Source: Gemmatimonadaceae bacterium | GTDB lineage: Bacteria; Gemmatimonadota; Gemmatimonadetes; Gemmatimonadales; Gemmatimonadaceae | Direction: 5' to 3' | DNA length: 64,000 nt | Assembly (NCBI GenBank): GCA_016720905.1 | Contig: JADKJT010000003.1 | Coordinates: 124,001-188,000 of the forward strand | Notes under the pieces: model-generated | What the model was told of the DNA's origin: nothing | The model's input: only the letters and a program-made list of their open reading frames with translations | The model's database searches: none | Shown: one piece after another, positions 28,791 through 37,245 of the stretch | How positions within the stretch are numbered: position 1 is the stretch's first letter | How the letters are laid out: every line of letters begins with the position of its first letter | Program-made: the position numbers and the translations under genes

Positions 28791-29503
28791 GGGCTTGGTG
28801 GGCGGATCGGTTTGCGATCCGGCGCTGCGGGCGCAGACGACGGGTTGGAACCAGGGACCGTGCCCTTAAGGTAGCGATTGAGGGCGTCGACAGCCATCCC
28901 CGGCCCGCGCAGCGAGTTCTTGGCCACCGTCTCCCGCAGTCCGTTGAGCGCTTCGTCGGACGATGGCATTCGCGTGATGGCCGTGACCGCGTCCCGCGCC
29001 GCGTTGATCGGCACTCCCCGCTGCTTGATGTCGGTCAGCACCATCAGCGGCACGGTCACCGATCCCACGGGTCTGGCGGCCCGCACCGCAGCCAGCGAGG
29101 CCACATCAATCCCGGCGCGCAACGCTGTCGCGCCAGCGTCCAGCTCGGCTACGGGCGCGGTGGGTCCCAGTACTTCCATGGCCTGCGCCAGCGCGGCGGC
29201 ATGGGCTCGTACCACCCGCATGATCTCGGCACCGCTCTTCTTCCGGGCCGAACCCTCCAGCGCCCGATTGATCAGGGGGCCGGTGGGAATACCCTGCTCG
29301 ACGGCACTGTCTAGAAAAGAACGCAGACTCAGTGCCGTGAGGCTGTCAAAACGGGTGGCGTCAAACTGCACTTGTTGCGCACTGGCCTGTGCTGCCTGGA
29401 TGTCGAAGCCGTCACGCACCGATACCGGTGACGGTGGCGGGAGCATACCCGATGCCGCCACCAGCTGTCCGGCCAGTGCGAGGGTGAACAACGGAGCGGA
29501 CAT
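28787..29503 (-). CDS. Exported helical protein of unknown function in sigma operon
   Basis: A 238-residue protein with a signal peptide (about 1-19, ending AASGM), followed by an almost wholly helical mature part with a repeated Ala-Leu pattern and a Pro/Ser-rich C-terminal tail. I recognise no family. It is translationally coupled on both sides: GTGATG at its start overlaps the anti-sigma stop and its stop overlaps the barrel/CBM48 gene start. The position suggests a periplasmic component linking the envelope barrel with the anti-sigma protein. Confidence 0.6.
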   Translation of the reverse strand: MSAPLFTLALAGQLVAASGMLPPPSPVSVRDGFDIQAAQASAQQVQFDATRFDSLTALSLRSFLDSAVEQGIPTGPLINRALEGSARKKSGAEIMRVVRAHAAALAQAMEVLGPTAPVAELDAGATALRAGIDVASLAAVRAARPVGSVTVPLMVLTDIKQRGVPINAARDAVTAITRMPSSDEALNGLRETVAKNSLRGPGMAVDALNRYLKGTVPGSNPSSAPAAPDRKPIRPPSP

Positions 29504-30114
29504 CACTTGGGCAGGCCTTCAACCATGACCGCGTTGGCGGGTCCGTAGCCTTCATCGGGCACCTGCGGTGCCATGGGATCGACCACCCAGCGCGCGCCGT
29601 CCACCACAAACGCATACACGTGGCGGCCCGGCGACATGGGCACGTTCACCGACCACGAGCCGTCACGTTGACGACGGGCCATCGGTGTCGCGCGTTCGTC
29701 CCAGCCATTGAAATCGCCGACGATGGCCACCGCACGGGCGGCCGTTGGCAGTTGCAGGTCGAAGCGAACAGCATTGCTGCTGAGCGGGGTAACCGATCCC
29801 TGAAGCGCAGCGGCGGTGCTATTCACAAACGCGGAATCCGCCTCGCGCGCTGTTTCGGTTCCACGCCACGGTCTCATGGTGGCGGTCACCAGTACGGCGG
29901 CCGCTGCCGCACCCCACCACCAGCGCGCACGCGGGATGCCGAACGCCGAGCGAGACCGGTGATGCATGGCCTCCGCCAGCACGGTGCGCGCGCAGCGTTC
30001 GGCGTGCACGGCGTCGGTGGCGGGTGTGGCTTTGTACAGCGCCGCAATGCGCGCGGCGATGTCCGCGTCCTCCCCATCGGTCGATGGGAACGGCAGGATG
30101 TGGCGCTCAGTCAT
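29503..30114 (-). CDS. Anti-sigma-like membrane protein with periplasmic CBM48 domain
   Basis: A 203-residue single-pass protein. The cytosolic N-terminal part (1-60) is helical, as in anti-sigma domains, with a partial HAERC motif but no complete zinc HxxxCxxC. A membrane helix spans about 64-80. The periplasmic C-terminal domain (about 118-200) is a clear isoamylase-N/CBM48 fold: VAIVGDFNGWDERATPM, GSWSVNVPMSPGRHVYAFVVDG and WVVDP. It overlaps the sigma gene by 8 bp. CBM48 domains bind alpha-glucans, so the protein may sense such a polymer and release the sigma factor; that role is inferred from position and domains. Confidence 0.78.
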   Translation of the reverse strand: MTERHILPFPSTDGEDADIAARIAALYKATPATDAVHAERCARTVLAEAMHHRSRSAFGIPRARWWWGAAAAAVLVTATMRPWRGTETAREADSAFVNSTAAALQGSVTPLSSNAVRFDLQLPTAARAVAIVGDFNGWDERATPMARRQRDGSWSVNVPMSPGRHVYAFVVDGARWVVDPMAPQVPDEGYGPANAVMVEGLPK

Positions 30115-30643
30115 GTTCCGGGCCGAGTATCGCGCGGAGGCGTTCGACGCCTCGCTTGACGCGCATTTTGAGGGCGGATTCGCCGATGCCGGTCATGGCA
30201 GACATCTCCGTGTATTCCAGGCCTTCGGCGTACTTGAGGAGCAACGCTTCCCGTTGGCTGGCATCGAGCTGCGCGAGCGCGCGCGAGAGCGCCACGTCCT
30301 CAACGCCGGGCGCGAGTGTCGACAGGGGAGCAGCGGCCCGTTCAATGGCCACCTCGTCCTGCACAAAGCGACGCGCGCGTCGTCCACGTGAGGTGAGAGC
30401 GTTGCGGCACTGATTGGTCAGGATGCGAAAGAGCCAGCCGCGAAACTGATCGCGTTCGTCATAGCGGGCGATCGCGAGGTACGCGCGCAAGAACGACTCC
30501 TGAACCACGTCTTCCGCATCGGCCCGTTCTCCTAGCATGTGGTACGCGAAGCGCCAGCACGCGTCATAGTAGCGTGAAACCAGAGCGCCGAATGCGTCCG
30601 GGTCCCCGGCGCGGGTCCGAGCTATCAGCTCCGCGTCATTCAT
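30107..30643 (-). CDS. ECF-type RNA polymerase sigma factor
   Basis: A 178-residue sigma-70 family factor. Region 2 (about 18-90) has DAFGALVSRYYDACWRFAYHMLG and AEDVVQESFLRAY, and region 4 (about 115-172) has LDASQREALLLKYAEGLEYTEMSAMTGIGESALKMRVKRG. An in-frame TTG at 30646 precedes the ATG at 30643, which I prefer. It heads an operon of four overlapping genes (sigma, anti-sigma with CBM48, exported helical protein, CBM48 barrel) running to 27309. No SD is obvious. A perfect palindrome lies 42 bases upstream. Confidence 0.93.
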   Translation of the reverse strand: MNDAELIARTRAGDPDAFGALVSRYYDACWRFAYHMLGERADAEDVVQESFLRAYLAIARYDERDQFRGWLFRILTNQCRNALTSRGRRARRFVQDEVAIERAAAPLSTLAPGVEDVALSRALAQLDASQREALLLKYAEGLEYTEMSAMTGIGESALKMRVKRGVERLRAILGPEHD

Positions 30644-30684
30644 CAAGAGGACAACACTTGAGGGGGGACGGGCGTCACCGGCTG

Positions 30685-30700
30685 GTCCCGTTCACGGGAC
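30685..30700. promoter_or_regulatory. Perfect palindrome upstream of the sigma operon
   Basis: GTCCCGT and ACGGGAC are separated by two bases. The site lies in the 66-bp gap between the DUF2628 stop and the sigma gene start. It could be an operator for the sigma operon or the terminator stem of the agmatine operon; the very short loop favours a protein-binding site. Confidence 0.35.
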
Positions 30701-30709
30701 AGGGACCCG

Positions 30710-31315
30710 TCAGGCACTCATGGTGGCGTACACCGACATCACGAAGACGGCGACCGCCAGTGCCACCCCGATCTTGTTGATCCCCCCAACCCGTTCCAGC
30801 CAGGGGAGCTCCTCGGTCTTGGGCAACCCCTGCGCCAAGGCAATGCGCACCGCCGCCTGAGCCCGTCTGAACAGCAGCCAATTGCCAATGCCGCCGGAGG
30901 CGATGAACACCGAGACGCCCACCCCGATCTGGGTCAGCATCAAGCCGCGATTCTCCGGTTTCTGCAGCTCGGTCATGGTCATCTGGGTGTCCGACCCCGT
31001 GAGGAGGCGAAAGGCCAGCCCGGGAAAGAGCATGAAGCTGAAGGCCGCCAGATAGAGCTTGCGGTACAGCAGCCACCCCGACGTGAACAGCGCGGCGCTC
31101 CAGTTCCAGGTGGGTACAAAGGACGGGTCCTTGAAGAACGGCTCGAACTTCCGCGCGTACGTGGGCCATTTCGCACCGATGAACGCCATCATGCGTTCGT
31201 CCGTGAGCGGGTTGGCCGCATCCTGCTGGCGGCGTGCCCAGGCGGGAAGACTCGGGTCGGGCGAGTTGTTGGTCTGCCCGGTATCGGGCGACGTGTCGGA
31301 TCGGGGATCGGTCAT
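30710..31315 (-). CDS. DUF2628 membrane protein
   Basis: A 201-residue protein with a cytosolic N-terminal part including FIGAKWPTYARKFEPFF and TWNWSAALFTSGWLLYRKLY, the signature of DUF2628, followed by three membrane helices (about 80-100, 125-148, 178-197). Function unknown. The ATG overlaps the aguA stop (ATGA), so it is the third gene of the agmatine operon; the 21-residue extension to 31378 is rejected. Confidence 0.82.
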   Translation of the reverse strand: MTDPRSDTSPDTGQTNNSPDPSLPAWARRQQDAANPLTDERMMAFIGAKWPTYARKFEPFFKDPSFVPTWNWSAALFTSGWLLYRKLYLAAFSFMLFPGLAFRLLTGSDTQMTMTELQKPENRGLMLTQIGVGVSVFIASGGIGNWLLFRRAQAAVRIALAQGLPKTEELPWLERVGGINKIGVALAVAVFVMSVYATMSA

Positions 31316-32388
31316 GCGGAAGCGGCGCGTGGCGCCGGTTGCTGTTGGGTAAGGCAGTGGAGCGTGCCGAGTCCCCAAACGAGGTCGACGGCGTGGATGC
31401 CGACCACCTGATGGTGCGGCATCAGGTCGGCGATGATGTTGAGGGCGAGGCGATCGTTCACATCGTTGAAGGTGGGTACTATCACAACCCCGTTGGCGAT
31501 GTAGAAGTTCGCGTAACTGGCGGGCAACCGCGTGCCATCCATCATTACGGCTCGCGGAAAGGGTAGTGTCACCACGCGCAACGGCGTGCCGCGCGCGTCG
31601 CGAGCACCCCGCAATCGATGCAGGTTGTCCAGCGAACGGGCGTGATTGTCGTCGGACGGGTCCGGCTCGTGCGCGAGGACCACCACGCCCGGCGCGACAA
31701 ATCGCGCGATGTCGTCGATGTGTCCGTGCGTGTCATCACCCACGCAGCCGTCGCCCAACCAGATGGTGTGCGTGATCCCCAAGTATTCGGCGAACGCCTG
31801 CTCGTAGTCGGCGCGCGTGAAGCCGGGGTTGCGCACCTGGACATCGCTCAGCAGCCACTCTTCAGTCACCAGCATGGTGCCGAGGCCATCGGTCTCAATG
31901 CCGCCACCCTCAAGAATGAGCGGTTGGCGCGTGTCATGACGGCTGGCCTGCAGGCGCGGCAATCCGGTGATGCGCTGGACGGCGGCGGGAATGAGCGCGT
32001 CCTGCGCGTAGTTGTCGTACTTGGCCCACGCATTGAAGCCCCAGTGCACCAACGACACGGATCCATCCGCGCGATGCACACCGGTGGGGCCTGAATCACG
32101 CAGCCACACGCGGTCGGAGGGCTGCAGATGCAGTCGATACGTGACGGCGTCGACATCGTGCAGCGAAAGTGCCTCGCGCGCGGCTTCACGAACGGTTTCG
32201 TTGTGACAAAAAATCTCCACGCGTTCGTGCCGCGCGAGCGCGCGCACAATCTCGGTGTACACCCACGGGATGGGTGCCAGCTTGCCCGGCCAATCTGGCT
32301 CGTGATGCGGCCACGAAATCCAGGTGGCGTCGTGCGGCTCCCATTCGGCCGGCATGCGGACCATGGGCGACGTGGACAAATCGCTCAC
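31312..32388 (-). CDS. aguA: Agmatine deiminase
   Basis: Hydrolyses agmatine to N-carbamoylputrescine and ammonia in the arginine-to-putrescine route. The 358-residue enzyme shows the family motifs MPAEWEPHDATWISWPH, WLRDSGPT, LEGGGIETDGLGTML, the catalytic His region GDDTHGHIDDIARF and the nucleophile Cys345 in GLGTLHCLT. I chose the GTG at 32388, which overlaps the stop of aguB by 4 bp; a TTG at 32403 is possible. Operon with aguB upstream. Confidence 0.94.
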   Translation of the reverse strand: MSDLSTSPMVRMPAEWEPHDATWISWPHHEPDWPGKLAPIPWVYTEIVRALARHERVEIFCHNETVREAAREALSLHDVDAVTYRLHLQPSDRVWLRDSGPTGVHRADGSVSLVHWGFNAWAKYDNYAQDALIPAAVQRITGLPRLQASRHDTRQPLILEGGGIETDGLGTMLVTEEWLLSDVQVRNPGFTRADYEQAFAEYLGITHTIWLGDGCVGDDTHGHIDDIARFVAPGVVVLAHEPDPSDDNHARSLDNLHRLRGARDARGTPLRVVTLPFPRAVMMDGTRLPASYANFYIANGVVIVPTFNDVNDRLALNIIADLMPHHQVVGIHAVDLVWGLGTLHCLTQQQPAPRAASA

Positions 32389-33314
32389 GAACCGCCCAGC
32401 CAACGCTGGGTGATGGGGCCGTACGCGTCCACGCGACGATCGCGCAGGAACGGCCAGTTGCGGCGCGTCTCCTCAATGAGCGACAGGTCGCAGCGTGCGG
32501 TGAGAATGGCGGGATCGGTGCCGGCCTCGACGAGGTAGCGTCCGAAGGGATCGCAGACAAACGACTGCCCGAAGAACTCAAGACCGTCGGTGCCTGCCTC
32601 GGCTTCAAAGCCCACCCGATTGGCGGCGGCGACAAACACGCCGTTGGCGATGGCGTGCGCGCGCTGCGCCGTGCGCCACGCGTCGACCTGCGCGGTGCCG
32701 AACGCGGCCTTTTCGGCGGGATGCCAGCCAATGGCCGTGGGATAGAACAGAATCTGCGCCCCCAGCAGCGACGTGATGCGGGCGGCTTCGGGATACCATT
32801 GATCCCAGCAGATGAGCACGCCGATGTCGGCAAACTTCGTGCGCCACACACGGAATCCGCTGGTGCCGGGATGCGTGTCGCCACGCTGATCGGGCGCTAC
32901 GTCACCGGGCGCGAAGTAGTACTTCTCCTCGAACAGCGGATCATGCGGAATGTGCATCTTGCGATACGTGCCCAGGATTGCGCCGTCGGCATCGATGACG
33001 GTGGCCGAATTGCGATAAAGCCCTGGCGCCTGCTTCTCGTAGTACGGCACGACGATGACCACGCCCAACTGCTTCGCCATGGCCTGCATGGTGGTGACCA
33101 CCAGCCCATCAACAGGTTCAGCGATGTCGAACCGATCGGGGCGGATGATCTTGCAGAAGTAGGGCGCGTTGAAGAGCTCCTGCAGGCAGATAATCTGCGC
33201 GCCCTGCGCGGCGGCCTCGCGCACGCGGTGCACGGCGCGCGCCAGATTGGCAGCGAGGTCGTTGGTGGCCGTGTCCTGGATGAGACCGACCGTGACCGCA
33301 TTGGTGGATGACAT
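32385..33314 (-). CDS. aguB: N-carbamoylputrescine amidohydrolase
   Basis: Nitrilase-family enzyme releasing putrescine from N-carbamoylputrescine. The 309-residue protein has the catalytic triad Glu46 (CLQELF), Lys119 (YRKMHIP) and Cys169 (LICWDQWYPEAAR) plus the family block HDPLFEEKYYFAPGD. It heads the operon aguB-aguA-DUF2628, each pair overlapping by 4 bp. Together the two enzymes give putrescine from agmatine; speA (arginine decarboxylase) is not in the window. Confidence 0.94.
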   Translation of the reverse strand: MSSTNAVTVGLIQDTATNDLAANLARAVHRVREAAAQGAQIICLQELFNAPYFCKIIRPDRFDIAEPVDGLVVTTMQAMAKQLGVVIVVPYYEKQAPGLYRNSATVIDADGAILGTYRKMHIPHDPLFEEKYYFAPGDVAPDQRGDTHPGTSGFRVWRTKFADIGVLICWDQWYPEAARITSLLGAQILFYPTAIGWHPAEKAAFGTAQVDAWRTAQRAHAIANGVFVAAANRVGFEAEAGTDGLEFFGQSFVCDPFGRYLVEAGTDPAILTARCDLSLIEETRRNWPFLRDRRVDAYGPITQRWLGGS

Positions 33315-33353
33315 GATGAAAGGTCATCTGAAGTGGCGGGGTTTACAAGGTTT

Positions 33354-33443
33354 TAAGACGGGAGAATGGAGACGGTAGACGGGAGACGCCGGGTCCGATG
33401 GTCGGCTCCTGTCTCCCGTCTCCATTCTCCCGTCTCCCGTCTT
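33354..33443. repeat. GACGGGA heptamer hairpin (copy C)
   Basis: Left arm 33354-33387 and right arm 33411-33443 are built of GACGGGA/TCCCGTC heptamers and pair with a few mismatches around a 23-base loop. The element ends four bases from the TetR stop codon and shares TAAGACGGGAGAATGGAGAC with copy B. It fills most of the gap between the TetR gene and aguB and could serve as a terminator. Confidence 0.78.
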
Positions 33444-33446
33444 TCA

Positions 33447-34238
33447 TCACCGATCTCGCGACACCACCTTTCGTACAGATCGACCTGGCGCATCGAACAG
33501 TGGCGTCAGATACGCCACCAGCAGGCGCTTGAGTTCGTCCAGCAACGGCTTCTTCTCGGCCGCCGCGGCGCGACTGCGGCGGGCCAGCACGGCCTGCCCC
33601 ACCGAGGCGCTGATGAGCGCGGCGCGACGGCGATCTTTGGCGGGCAACGCGGGATTGCGGGCGGCGAACAGCACGTCCAGACGGTCGACGAACGAGTCGA
33701 ACAGCTGGGCGCGCAAGCGCACCGGGGCCGAGCGCGTATCGTCGGCTGGCCCTTCGTTGGTGGCGAACACACGGCGGAATGCCGGATTGCGATCGTGAAA
33801 TTCGGCGAGTGGACGGACGATGCGATCGATGAGTCGCTCCAGCGCCATACCATGCGGGTCCATGGGAAACGCGCGCTCGTGGATGGCGCGCATTTCATCC
33901 GCGTAGCGCAAGGCGAGCGCGGCCAGCACCGCGTCGCGATTGGGGAAGAACTGATACAGGGACCCCTTCGCGGTGCGTGCCTTGAGCGCGATGGCCTCGG
34001 CCGTAGCAGCGGCGATGCCGGATTCAGCGATGACCTCGGCCGCGGCGTCGAGCAGCAGCTCCACACGCTTCTGTCCGCGCGATTGCCGAGGGCGTTTGCG
34101 GTACGCGTCGTCCGAGTCGGGTGCCACCGCGGCCGATGCGTGCGCCGAGTCGGAGGGACTTGCCGCCGCGACTGGCAGGGCGCGGGGACGTGGTCGGGCG
34201 CGTTTCTCGGTCATGCGGCGGATGAGCGCGGGTGGCAT
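33447..34238 (-). CDS. TetR-family transcriptional regulator
   Basis: A 263-residue regulator with a long basic, Ala/Pro-rich N-terminal extension (about 60 residues) before the helix-turn-helix: QKRVELLLDAAAEVIAESG, AATAEAIALKARTAKGSLYQFFPNRDAVL. The ligand domain follows. I chose the ATG at 34238; the TTG at 34265 and the ATG at 34214 are alternatives. It lies just after the glycerate kinase gene on the same strand. Its targets are unknown. Confidence 0.88.
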   Translation of the reverse strand: MPPALIRRMTEKRARPRPRALPVAAASPSDSAHASAAVAPDSDDAYRKRPRQSRGQKRVELLLDAAAEVIAESGIAAATAEAIALKARTAKGSLYQFFPNRDAVLAALALRYADEMRAIHERAFPMDPHGMALERLIDRIVRPLAEFHDRNPAFRRVFATNEGPADDTRSAPVRLRAQLFDSFVDRLDVLFAARNPALPAKDRRRAALISASVGQAVLARRSRAAAAEKKPLLDELKRLLVAYLTPLFDAPGRSVRKVVSRDR

Positions 34239-34251
34239 AGGTACGGCGGCT

Positions 34252-35730
34252 TCATCGAGAGTCAACTACCACGGCCACCACGTCCATCACATTGGTGCCG
34301 GTAGGGCCCGTGCGCAGCAGGTCGCCCGCGGCATCCAGCGAAAACCACGACCGCCCTGTTACCAGGTCGCGATCGGGACGACGTCTCCCCCGTCGCCGCG
34401 CATTGAGTGGCGTTCCACAATCGACAATCGCGCCGGCCGCATCGGTTGGTCCATCGCGACCGTCGGTGCCGGCGGCCAGCAGGGTAATGCGCCAGGCAAA
34501 ATCGTCGACATCGCGCGCGCGTTCCTCAAGGCGCATGGCGGCGGACAGGGCCAACGCCTGCATGCGTCCACCTTTCATGGGTTCGTCGGGTGTGCCATCG
34601 GCTTCGTCTTCGGTCAGCGCGCGATCGACCATCTGACGCAAGTGCACCACCGGTTCGCCACCGGTAACCCACACCGCGCGTTCGTGTCGCGGCAGTGTGG
34701 CGGCCATGTGCAATGCGCGACGGGCAATGGCCTCACCCAGTTCGGCCGCGTCGCCTTCCAGCGGCATGTCTTCAATGGTGACGTGTTGCGCCCCTGCCGT
34801 GCGTGCCGCGTTGGCCAGCGACTCGACGGCGTCACGATTTCGCGCCACGTACTGGTACGACACCGCGGCAAACGCGGGATGATTCACGGGCGGCACCAAT
34901 GGCGGCGCATCGCCGCCTTGCACGCCCAGGAATTGCGCCATGTCACGTTCGAGACTGCTGCGCAGGTCGTGCGCGTCCACCAGCGCGAAAAACGTCGTGT
35001 CGTCGAGCGGTTCGGGCGAGCAGGGGCCCGAGCCAATCACTTCGGGCGCGTCGCCAATGACATCGGAAATGGCGAACACCGCAATGTGCGCCGCGCCGCG
35101 TGCGTGCAGCGCCACGGCCAGTCGACCGGCCCCCCAGCGCAAGACGCGTCGACGAATCGCGTTCATCTCGTGAATCGCGAGTCCCGATTCCAGCAGTGTC
35201 TGGGCGAGGTTGGCGATGTGGGCCTGGGCACGTCCCGCATCTCCCACGCGCTGCGAGAGGGCGGCCGTCGGTGCGGCGGCCAGTGATGTGGTGCCGCCCG
35301 ACACCAGCACGAACACCACGTCGTTGGGCTCGACGTTGCGCACGGCATCATCGATGGCGTCGGCGGCGTTGAGCGACGCGGGGCCGGGCACGGGGTGATC
35401 GCCGATATGGACTTCGACAGCCCAGGGGAGCGTGCCGCGCGGTCCCAGCTCACTGATGGCCGGCTGGTGCGACGTGACGACGACGCCGGAGGTGATGGAG
35501 ATGTCGCGCTCGAACAGGGCATCGGCCGCACCCGCCGTCATGGCGGAGGCGGCTTTACCGAGGGCGATGACGTGCAGGCGGGTGCCGGACGCGATCGCGG
35601 TGGGATGCACTGCCATCCACGCGCGCACCGCATCACGGGTGCGGGGAAACGGGGCCGCGCCCTCGACCGCCGCTTTGTAGAGCGCGGTGGCGAAGGCGCG
35701 GGATGGCGAGGCATGAGTCGGATCGGGCAT
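34252..35730 (-). CDS. Glycerate 2-kinase (DUF4147/MOFRL family)
   Basis: A 492-residue protein of the type-2 glycerate kinase family, which phosphorylates D-glycerate to 2-phosphoglycerate. Motifs include the N-terminal LGKAASAMTAGA, VVVTSHQP, GDHPVPGPASLNAADAI, FVLVSGGTTSL, the ISDVIGDAPEVIGSGP loop and the C-terminal MOFRL block LLAAGTDGRDGPTDAAGAIVD. Length is somewhat above the usual 420-450. It links glycerate or glyoxylate metabolism to lower glycolysis. TetR follows, possibly as local regulator. Confidence 0.9.
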   Translation of the reverse strand: MPDPTHASPSRAFATALYKAAVEGAAPFPRTRDAVRAWMAVHPTAIASGTRLHVIALGKAASAMTAGAADALFERDISITSGVVVTSHQPAISELGPRGTLPWAVEVHIGDHPVPGPASLNAADAIDDAVRNVEPNDVVFVLVSGGTTSLAAAPTAALSQRVGDAGRAQAHIANLAQTLLESGLAIHEMNAIRRRVLRWGAGRLAVALHARGAAHIAVFAISDVIGDAPEVIGSGPCSPEPLDDTTFFALVDAHDLRSSLERDMAQFLGVQGGDAPPLVPPVNHPAFAAVSYQYVARNRDAVESLANAARTAGAQHVTIEDMPLEGDAAELGEAIARRALHMAATLPRHERAVWVTGGEPVVHLRQMVDRALTEDEADGTPDEPMKGGRMQALALSAAMRLEERARDVDDFAWRITLLAAGTDGRDGPTDAAGAIVDCGTPLNARRRGRRRPDRDLVTGRSWFSLDAAGDLLRTGPTGTNVMDVVAVVVDSR

Positions 35731-35789
35731 GCCGCGAAAGCTGCAACACTGGTGGTCGGGCGTCGACCCGCGTGTGCGGACTTCTTTAC

Positions 35790-36353
35790 CTACTTCCCGT
35801 CGCTCGCAAGCGCTATCGCCTTGCCAAGTTCACCGTAGGCATCGTCCGACATCTGCCGGAAGGGCGTCGCGATGTAGGTAATCTTGCCAGATGGATCGAT
35901 GACGTAGAGGTGCCGCTTATGCCACAGGATGCTGCTGGCACCGTAGGCTTTGCCGACCGCCTTGTTGCCATCGGCCGCAAAGTGAAACGGGAAATGGTCG
36001 TCCTGTGCCCATTTGGTGAGCGAACTCTCGTTGTCGGTGCTGACGCCCAGCAGCATCACCTTCTTTCCACCCTGAAAGAGGTCGGCATACTGGTCGCGAT
36101 ACGCTTCCATCTGAGTGGTGCAGCCCGATGTTCGCGCTTTGGGAAAGAAGGCCAGCACAACGGTTTCTCCGCGGTGCTCGGATAGTCGGAACGGTTTGGT
36201 GTCGGTGCCGGCCGCCGTGACCGTGGTGACGGTGAAGTCGGGCGCGAGGTCTCCTACCTTGAGCGCCTGCGCCACGGCGAGTGCCGGTACGCAGGCGACC
36301 AACTGGAGGGCGACTCGCACCCTCGATGTGATGGACACGATTGCTTCGCGCAA
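35790..36353 (-). CDS. Exported peroxiredoxin (BCP/AhpC-TSA type), paralogue 1
   Basis: A 187-residue thiol peroxidase with a signal peptide (ending AVAQA, about residue 30), so probably periplasmic. The thioredoxin-like domain contains LKVGDLAPDFTVTTV, the active-site PKARTSGCTTQM with the peroxidatic Cys, and KRHLYVIDPSGKI. No second Cys for resolution is visible, which suggests a one-Cys mechanism. It is nearly the same as the next gene upstream, a tandem duplication. Confidence 0.87.
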   Translation of the reverse strand: MREAIVSITSRVRVALQLVACVPALAVAQALKVGDLAPDFTVTTVTAAGTDTKPFRLSEHRGETVVLAFFPKARTSGCTTQMEAYRDQYADLFQGGKKVMLLGVSTDNESSLTKWAQDDHFPFHFAADGNKAVGKAYGASSILWHKRHLYVIDPSGKITYIATPFRQMSDDAYGELGKAIALASDGK

Positions 36354-36360
36354 CTGCGCG

Positions 36361-36966
36361 CTATTTCGCGTTGCCGGCCTGTGCGATGGCGGTGCCCAGC
36401 GTGGAGTACGCGTCGGCGGACATCTGCAGGAACGGCGTGTTGATGTAGGCGATCTTGCCCTTGGGGTCGATCACGTACAGATGGCGCTTGTGTCCGCGAC
36501 CCGGCGCGTTGTTGGCGCCGTACGCGGTGCCCACGGCGGCATCCACGTCGGAGCCAAAGCGGAACGGGAACTTGGCATCCTGTGCCCACGAGATGAGCGC
36601 GGTGTCGGAATCGATGCTGACGCCAATGAGCGAGACCTTCTTGCCGCCCATGAACACCTGCGCATACTGGTCGCGATAGGCTTCCATCTGTGTGGTGCAG
36701 CCGCTGGTGCGGGCCTTGGGGAAGAAGGCCAGCACGACCGTTTCACCGCGGTGTTCGGAGAGCTTGAACTTCCTGGACTCCACACCCGCCGACGTGACCG
36801 TGGTGACCGTGAAGTCAGGCGCCATGTCGCCAACCTTGAGTGCGTTGGCCGCAGGTGCAGCCGGAGCGGCCTGCGCGCCCGCCGTGGCGAGGGCGATGGC
36901 GGACAACGCGACGAGCGTGGACACGGCAGCAAGCGGCTTTCGCACGATACGTGTGAAAACGGACAT
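36361..36966 (-). CDS. Exported peroxiredoxin (BCP/AhpC-TSA type), paralogue 2
   Basis: A 201-residue homologue of the neighbouring peroxiredoxin with an independent signal peptide (about 1-34, ending AGAQA). The active site PKARTSGCTTQ is identical, and the sequences agree along most of their length. The ATG at 36966 follows GGAG; the long extension to 37470 is rejected because the family begins after the signal peptide. The two genes are 7 bp apart and probably form one transcript, giving two envelope peroxidases. Confidence 0.88.
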   Translation of the reverse strand: MSVFTRIVRKPLAAVSTLVALSAIALATAGAQAAPAAPAANALKVGDMAPDFTVTTVTSAGVESRKFKLSEHRGETVVLAFFPKARTSGCTTQMEAYRDQYAQVFMGGKKVSLIGVSIDSDTALISWAQDAKFPFRFGSDVDAAVGTAYGANNAPGRGHKRHLYVIDPKGKIAYINTPFLQMSADAYSTLGTAIAQAGNAK

Positions 36967-37160
36967 GAACGGCTCCTCAGTGGCACGGGTGGTGAACGTG
37001 ACGACCGCCGGACGCAGGTGCGGGGCGGCTACCCAATAACGATAACGTCGGGCAAAGCGTTCCGCCGCTGTCGCTGCAGTGGGACGGATAAGTGACTGCG
37101 GGAGGGGACAGATGATGCGCCCGCCAACCTGTAGGTGGTGGTACACCGAGAGATAGAGAA

Positions 37161-37177
37161 TGGCACGGCTCGTGCTT
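37161..37177 (+). promoter_or_regulatory. Sigma-54 promoter
   Basis: TGGCACG-GCTC-GTGCTT carries a perfect -24 box TGGCACG and a -12 box GTGCT one base off TTGCW, with exactly 10 bases between GG (37162-37163) and GC (37174-37175). The expected start near 37187 lies about 59 bases before the lipoprotein gene. This is the clearest sigma-54 element seen in the window. Confidence 0.65.
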
Positions 37178-37245
37178 AGTTGGACTCCTGGCGGCGTGCG
37201 CCGCACACGTGCCTTGCGCTTTCGCACGGCCCATTCGGAGGATTC

